Shown: positions 61,830 through 64,000 of the stretch, one piece after another
How positions within the stretch are numbered: the stretch's first letter is position 1
Layout: every line of letters begins with the position of its first letter
Assembly: GCA_902562275.1 (NCBI GenBank)
Contig: CACESS010000005.1
Location: 1-64,000 of the forward strand
From: an uncultured Alphaproteobacteria bacterium
GTDB lineage: Bacteria; Pseudomonadota; Alphaproteobacteria; HIMB59; GCA-002718135
Direction of reading: 5' to 3'
DNA: 64,000 nt
Made by a program: the position numbers and the translations under genes
The notes under the pieces: generated by a model
Told to the model about the DNA's origin: nothing
What the model saw: the letters and a program-made list of their open reading frames with translations, nothing else
Databases searched by the model: none

Positions 61830-62060
61830 TTACTCCGATACAGTTTTTAGCTTAAGTGCGTGCAAATCACTACCCATTTTACCATTAAAAGCATCATAAA
61901 CCATCTTATGTTGTTCTACTTTTGTTTTTCCAGAAAAGGATTTTGACGTCACTGTAGCACTGTAATGATCACCGTCTCCTTTAAGATCTTCAATTTCAAC
62001 AGTTGCATCTGGTATAGCTTCTTTAATAAATTGTTCAATTTGTTCAACAGTCATTGGCAT
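61830..62060 (-). CDS. BolA-family protein
   Basis: A 76-residue BolA/IbaG-like protein that forms heterodimers with CGFS glutaredoxins. The predicted alpha-beta-beta-alpha fold has D-L-K-G-D-G-D-H-Y-S-A-T-V and a C-terminal helix in which H-K-M-V-Y-D-A-F-N-G-K-M-G provides the conserved histidine that ligates the cluster. Its location before grxD, with a 2-nt gap, is the usual order in alphaproteobacteria. The small size fits the IbaG subtype. Confidence 0.92.
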   Translation of the reverse strand: MPMTVEQIEQFIKEAIPDATVEIEDLKGDGDHYSATVTSKSFSGKTKVEQHKMVYDAFNGKMGSDLHALKLKTVSE

Positions 62061-62097
62061 AACTATAAAATAGTTCAGATATTAAAAAAAATAAAGA

Positions 62098-63390
62098 CTA
62101 TTTAATTTTATTTTTAAAAATCCAATCTATTTTCTTTAGATCGTTATCATCTTTAATGATTTTTTCGATTTCTTTTGAATTTAATTTTTTGTTTAATTCT
62201 TTATTTTTTTGTAAAACTTGAGAAAAATTCTTATTATTATTCCATGTTTCCATGGCACTTTCTTGAACAATTTTATAGGCTTCTTGTCTTTTCAATCCTT
62301 TTTCAATTAGTTTTAACATAATATTGTGAGTTCTATGCAAACCTCCAAGCATATTCAAATTTTTCAACATATTTTTTGGATAGACTTTTAAATTCTTTAT
62401 AATGCCATTTAAACGACTCAGTGCAAAATCAGTTGCAATTGTAATATCTGGCGTCGTAATTCTTTCAACACTAGAATGGCTAATATCTCTCTCATGCCAA
62501 AGAACAATATTTTCTAGTGAAGGTATTACACCACTTCTAATATAACGTGAGATACCTGTTAAGTTCTCACTTAATACTGGATTACGTTTGTGAGGCATTG
62601 CAGAAGAACCCTTTTGCTTAGAAGAAAAACTTTCTTCAACTTCTAATACCTCTGTTTTTTGTAAATTTCGAATTTCCACTGCAAACCTCTCAATAGAAGA
62701 TGCTAAAATTCCTAGTACAGAGAAAAAATACGCATGCCTATCTCTTGGAATTATTTGAGTTGATACATCTTCTGAATTTAGTTTAAGTTTTTTTGCTACA
62801 TAATCTTGAACTCGTGGATCTATAGAATTAAATGTTCCAACAGGTCCAGAAATAGCACAAACAGATATTTCGTTGATCGCCTGATCAAGTCTTTCTAAAT
62901 TTCTTTTAAACTCAAAATAAAAGGAAGATAATTTTAATCCAAAAGTAATAGGTTCAGCATGTATCCCATGACTTCTTCCAATCATTAATGTGTCTTTATA
63001 TTTTTTAGATTTGATTTTTAAACTTTGAATACATTCTACTAAACTTTTTCTTATTATTTCAGAGGTTTGCTTAAGTTGTACAGAAAATGAAGTATCAATA
63101 ATATCACTTGATGTTACACCAAAATGAAAATACTTTGATGAGTCGCCAATATATTTGCTTACATTATTAATATAAGCAACAACATCATGTTTTGTTTCTT
63201 TTTCAATTTTTTCTATTTCTTTAATATTAAATTTTGCTTTATTTCTTATTTCTTTTGCTGCTTTTTTTGGAATAACGCCGAGCATTGCTTGTTTTTCTGC
63301 AATCAAACACTCAATTTCTGTCCAAATTGTAAATTTATTTTCTAATGACCAAATCTTTTCAATTTTAGGTCTATTATATCTAGGTATCAT
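62098..63390 (-). CDS. purB: Adenylosuccinate lyase
   Basis: A 430-residue fumarase/aspartase-superfamily enzyme that splits SAICAR and adenylosuccinate in purine synthesis. The start I-P-R-Y-N-R-P-K-I is typical. T-K-H-D-V-V-A-Y and T-S-S-D-I-I-D-T hold substrate, G-R-S-H-G-I-H-A-E-P carries the catalytic histidine, and the signature loop is G-S-S-A-M-P-H-K-R-N-P. It is read before bolA and grxD with a 37-nt gap and after map with a 9-nt gap. Confidence 0.95.
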   Translation of the reverse strand: MIPRYNRPKIEKIWSLENKFTIWTEIECLIAEKQAMLGVIPKKAAKEIRNKAKFNIKEIEKIEKETKHDVVAYINNVSKYIGDSSKYFHFGVTSSDIIDTSFSVQLKQTSEIIRKSLVECIQSLKIKSKKYKDTLMIGRSHGIHAEPITFGLKLSSFYFEFKRNLERLDQAINEISVCAISGPVGTFNSIDPRVQDYVAKKLKLNSEDVSTQIIPRDRHAYFFSVLGILASSIERFAVEIRNLQKTEVLEVEESFSSKQKGSSAMPHKRNPVLSENLTGISRYIRSGVIPSLENIVLWHERDISHSSVERITTPDITIATDFALSRLNGIIKNLKVYPKNMLKNLNMLGGLHRTHNIMLKLIEKGLKRQEAYKIVQESAMETWNNNKNFSQVLQKNKELNKKLNSKEIEKIIKDDNDLKKIDWIFKNKIK

Positions 63391-63399
63391 TTTTTCTAC

Positions 63400-64000
63400 T
63401 TATATATCCTTTATTGGAAAAGCTGTATTATTTTTAGATAATGTAAATATTTCATTTCCTTCATCTGTTATTCCAATTGTATGCTCGAATTGAGCAGATA
63501 AAGATTTATCTTTTGTTACAGCTGTCCATCCATCACTTAATATTTTTGTTTGCCATCCACCTAAATTAATCATTGGTTCAATTGTTAAAAACATTCCAGG
63601 TTCTAACATTGGCCCCTCACCTGGTTCTCCAAAGTGTAAAACGCTAGGTGGAGTATGAAATTCTTTTCCAATTCCATGACCACAAAAATCTCTTACCACA
63701 GAAAAACCTTTTCCTTCTGCAAGTTTCTGAATTTTATTTCCTATATCACCAATATGCTTACCAGGTTTAGCTTCACTAATACCAATTAATAAAGATTCAT
63801 AAGTTATTTTCAAAAATTCATAATTTTTTTTATTTGTCTTGCCTGCAACAAACATTCTCGAACTATCACCATGCCAACCATTTAGAATAACTGTTACATC
63901 TACATTTACTATATCACCATCAGATAGAATTTTTCTTTCAGAAGGAATTCCATGACAAACAATATGATTTACAGATGTACAAACTGATTTTGGGAAACCT
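63400..64000 (-). CDS. map: Methionine aminopeptidase, type I (partial at window edge)
   Basis: The minus-strand frame is open to base 64000, so the N-terminus lies outside. The visible 200 codons cover most of the pita-bread fold. C-H-G-I-P-S-E-R and G-D-I-V-N-V-D-V-T-V carry the first metal aspartate, followed by H-G-D-S-S-R-M-F-V-A-G-K. G-H-G-I-G-K-E-F-H has a metal histidine, P-M-L-E-P-G-M-F-L-T-I-E-P carries the metal glutamate, and F-E-H-T-I-G-I-T lies near the end. It removes the initiator methionine. An internal ATG at 63855 is not the start. Confidence 0.93.
   Translation of the reverse strand, partial: GFPKSVCTSVNHIVCHGIPSERKILSDGDIVNVDVTVILNGWHGDSSRMFVAGKTNKKNYEFLKITYESLLIGISEAKPGKHIGDIGNKIQKLAEGKGFSVVRDFCGHGIGKEFHTPPSVLHFGEPGEGPMLEPGMFLTIEPMINLGGWQTKILSDGWTAVTKDKSLSAQFEHTIGITDEGNEIFTLSKNNTAFPIKDI

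Overview
This is a very AT-rich, tightly packed bacterial window with almost no spacer DNA, many start/stop overlaps and short conserved proteins. The gene content points to a free-living marine alphaproteobacterium of the streamlined kind (Pelagibacterales/SAR11 or the HIMB59/AEGEAN-169 type). The clues are a DmdA-like DMSP demethylase family protein, L-carnitine catabolism, polyamine and oligopeptide ABC transporters, GMC alcohol oxidoreductases, a ScfR/RamB-type short-chain acyl-CoA regulator, and an rpsD - rarD-type - grxD - bolA - purB - map segment. The taxonomic placement is inferred from content, not from a search.

Region 1 (1-11232, all +) is a surface-polysaccharide locus. It holds four glycosyltransferase genes (one truncated by the window edge, one a fused tandem duplication), a polymerase-like membrane protein, an NAD-dependent epimerase that appears frameshifted, and the pglC-pglD-pglE-pglF set that makes a UDP-diacetylbacillosamine-type sugar and loads it on the lipid carrier.

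Region 2 (11235-22211) is a patchwork of short divergent and convergent catabolic units: a class V PLP enzyme, two aldehyde dehydrogenases, a gamma-butyrobetaine-hydroxylase-like oxygenase, a DMT exporter, an MmgE/PrpD plus HTD2-like dehydratase pair, and a GMC oxidoreductase. Its end overlaps the start of region 3.

Region 3 (21414-37352) is the most interesting part. A minus-strand run of eight genes with gaps mostly of 0-3 nt carries three different methyl-transfer proteins (homocysteine-methyltransferase-like, GcvT-like, DmdA-like), an FMN 2-hydroxyacid oxidase, a ThDP enzyme, a transthyretin-like protein without the usual catalytic tail, an OsmC protein and a crotonase. It lies beside a complete Dpp/Opp-type ABC importer whose binding protein is read in the same direction. 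Together these look like an uptake-and-degradation module for an unidentified methylated 2-hydroxyacid-type compound.

Region 4 (37373-51161) has a 59-aa small protein divergent from a ScfR-like regulator, with look-alike repeat motifs abutting both start codons. It is followed by L-carnitine to glycine betaine genes, an HD-domain protein that may be a TmpB-type diiron oxygenase, and a polyamine block: aguA, aguB, a potD/F gene broken by an internal deletion, potABC, and puuA/puuB-like genes.

Region 5 (51162-64000) is housekeeping: tsaC, an orphan parA, glmU, class II DAHP synthase, nadE, gltX, cimA, trmJ-like, rpsD, an EamA protein, grxD, bolA, purB and a partial map. No rRNA, tRNA, CRISPR array, insertion sequence or phage gene was seen.
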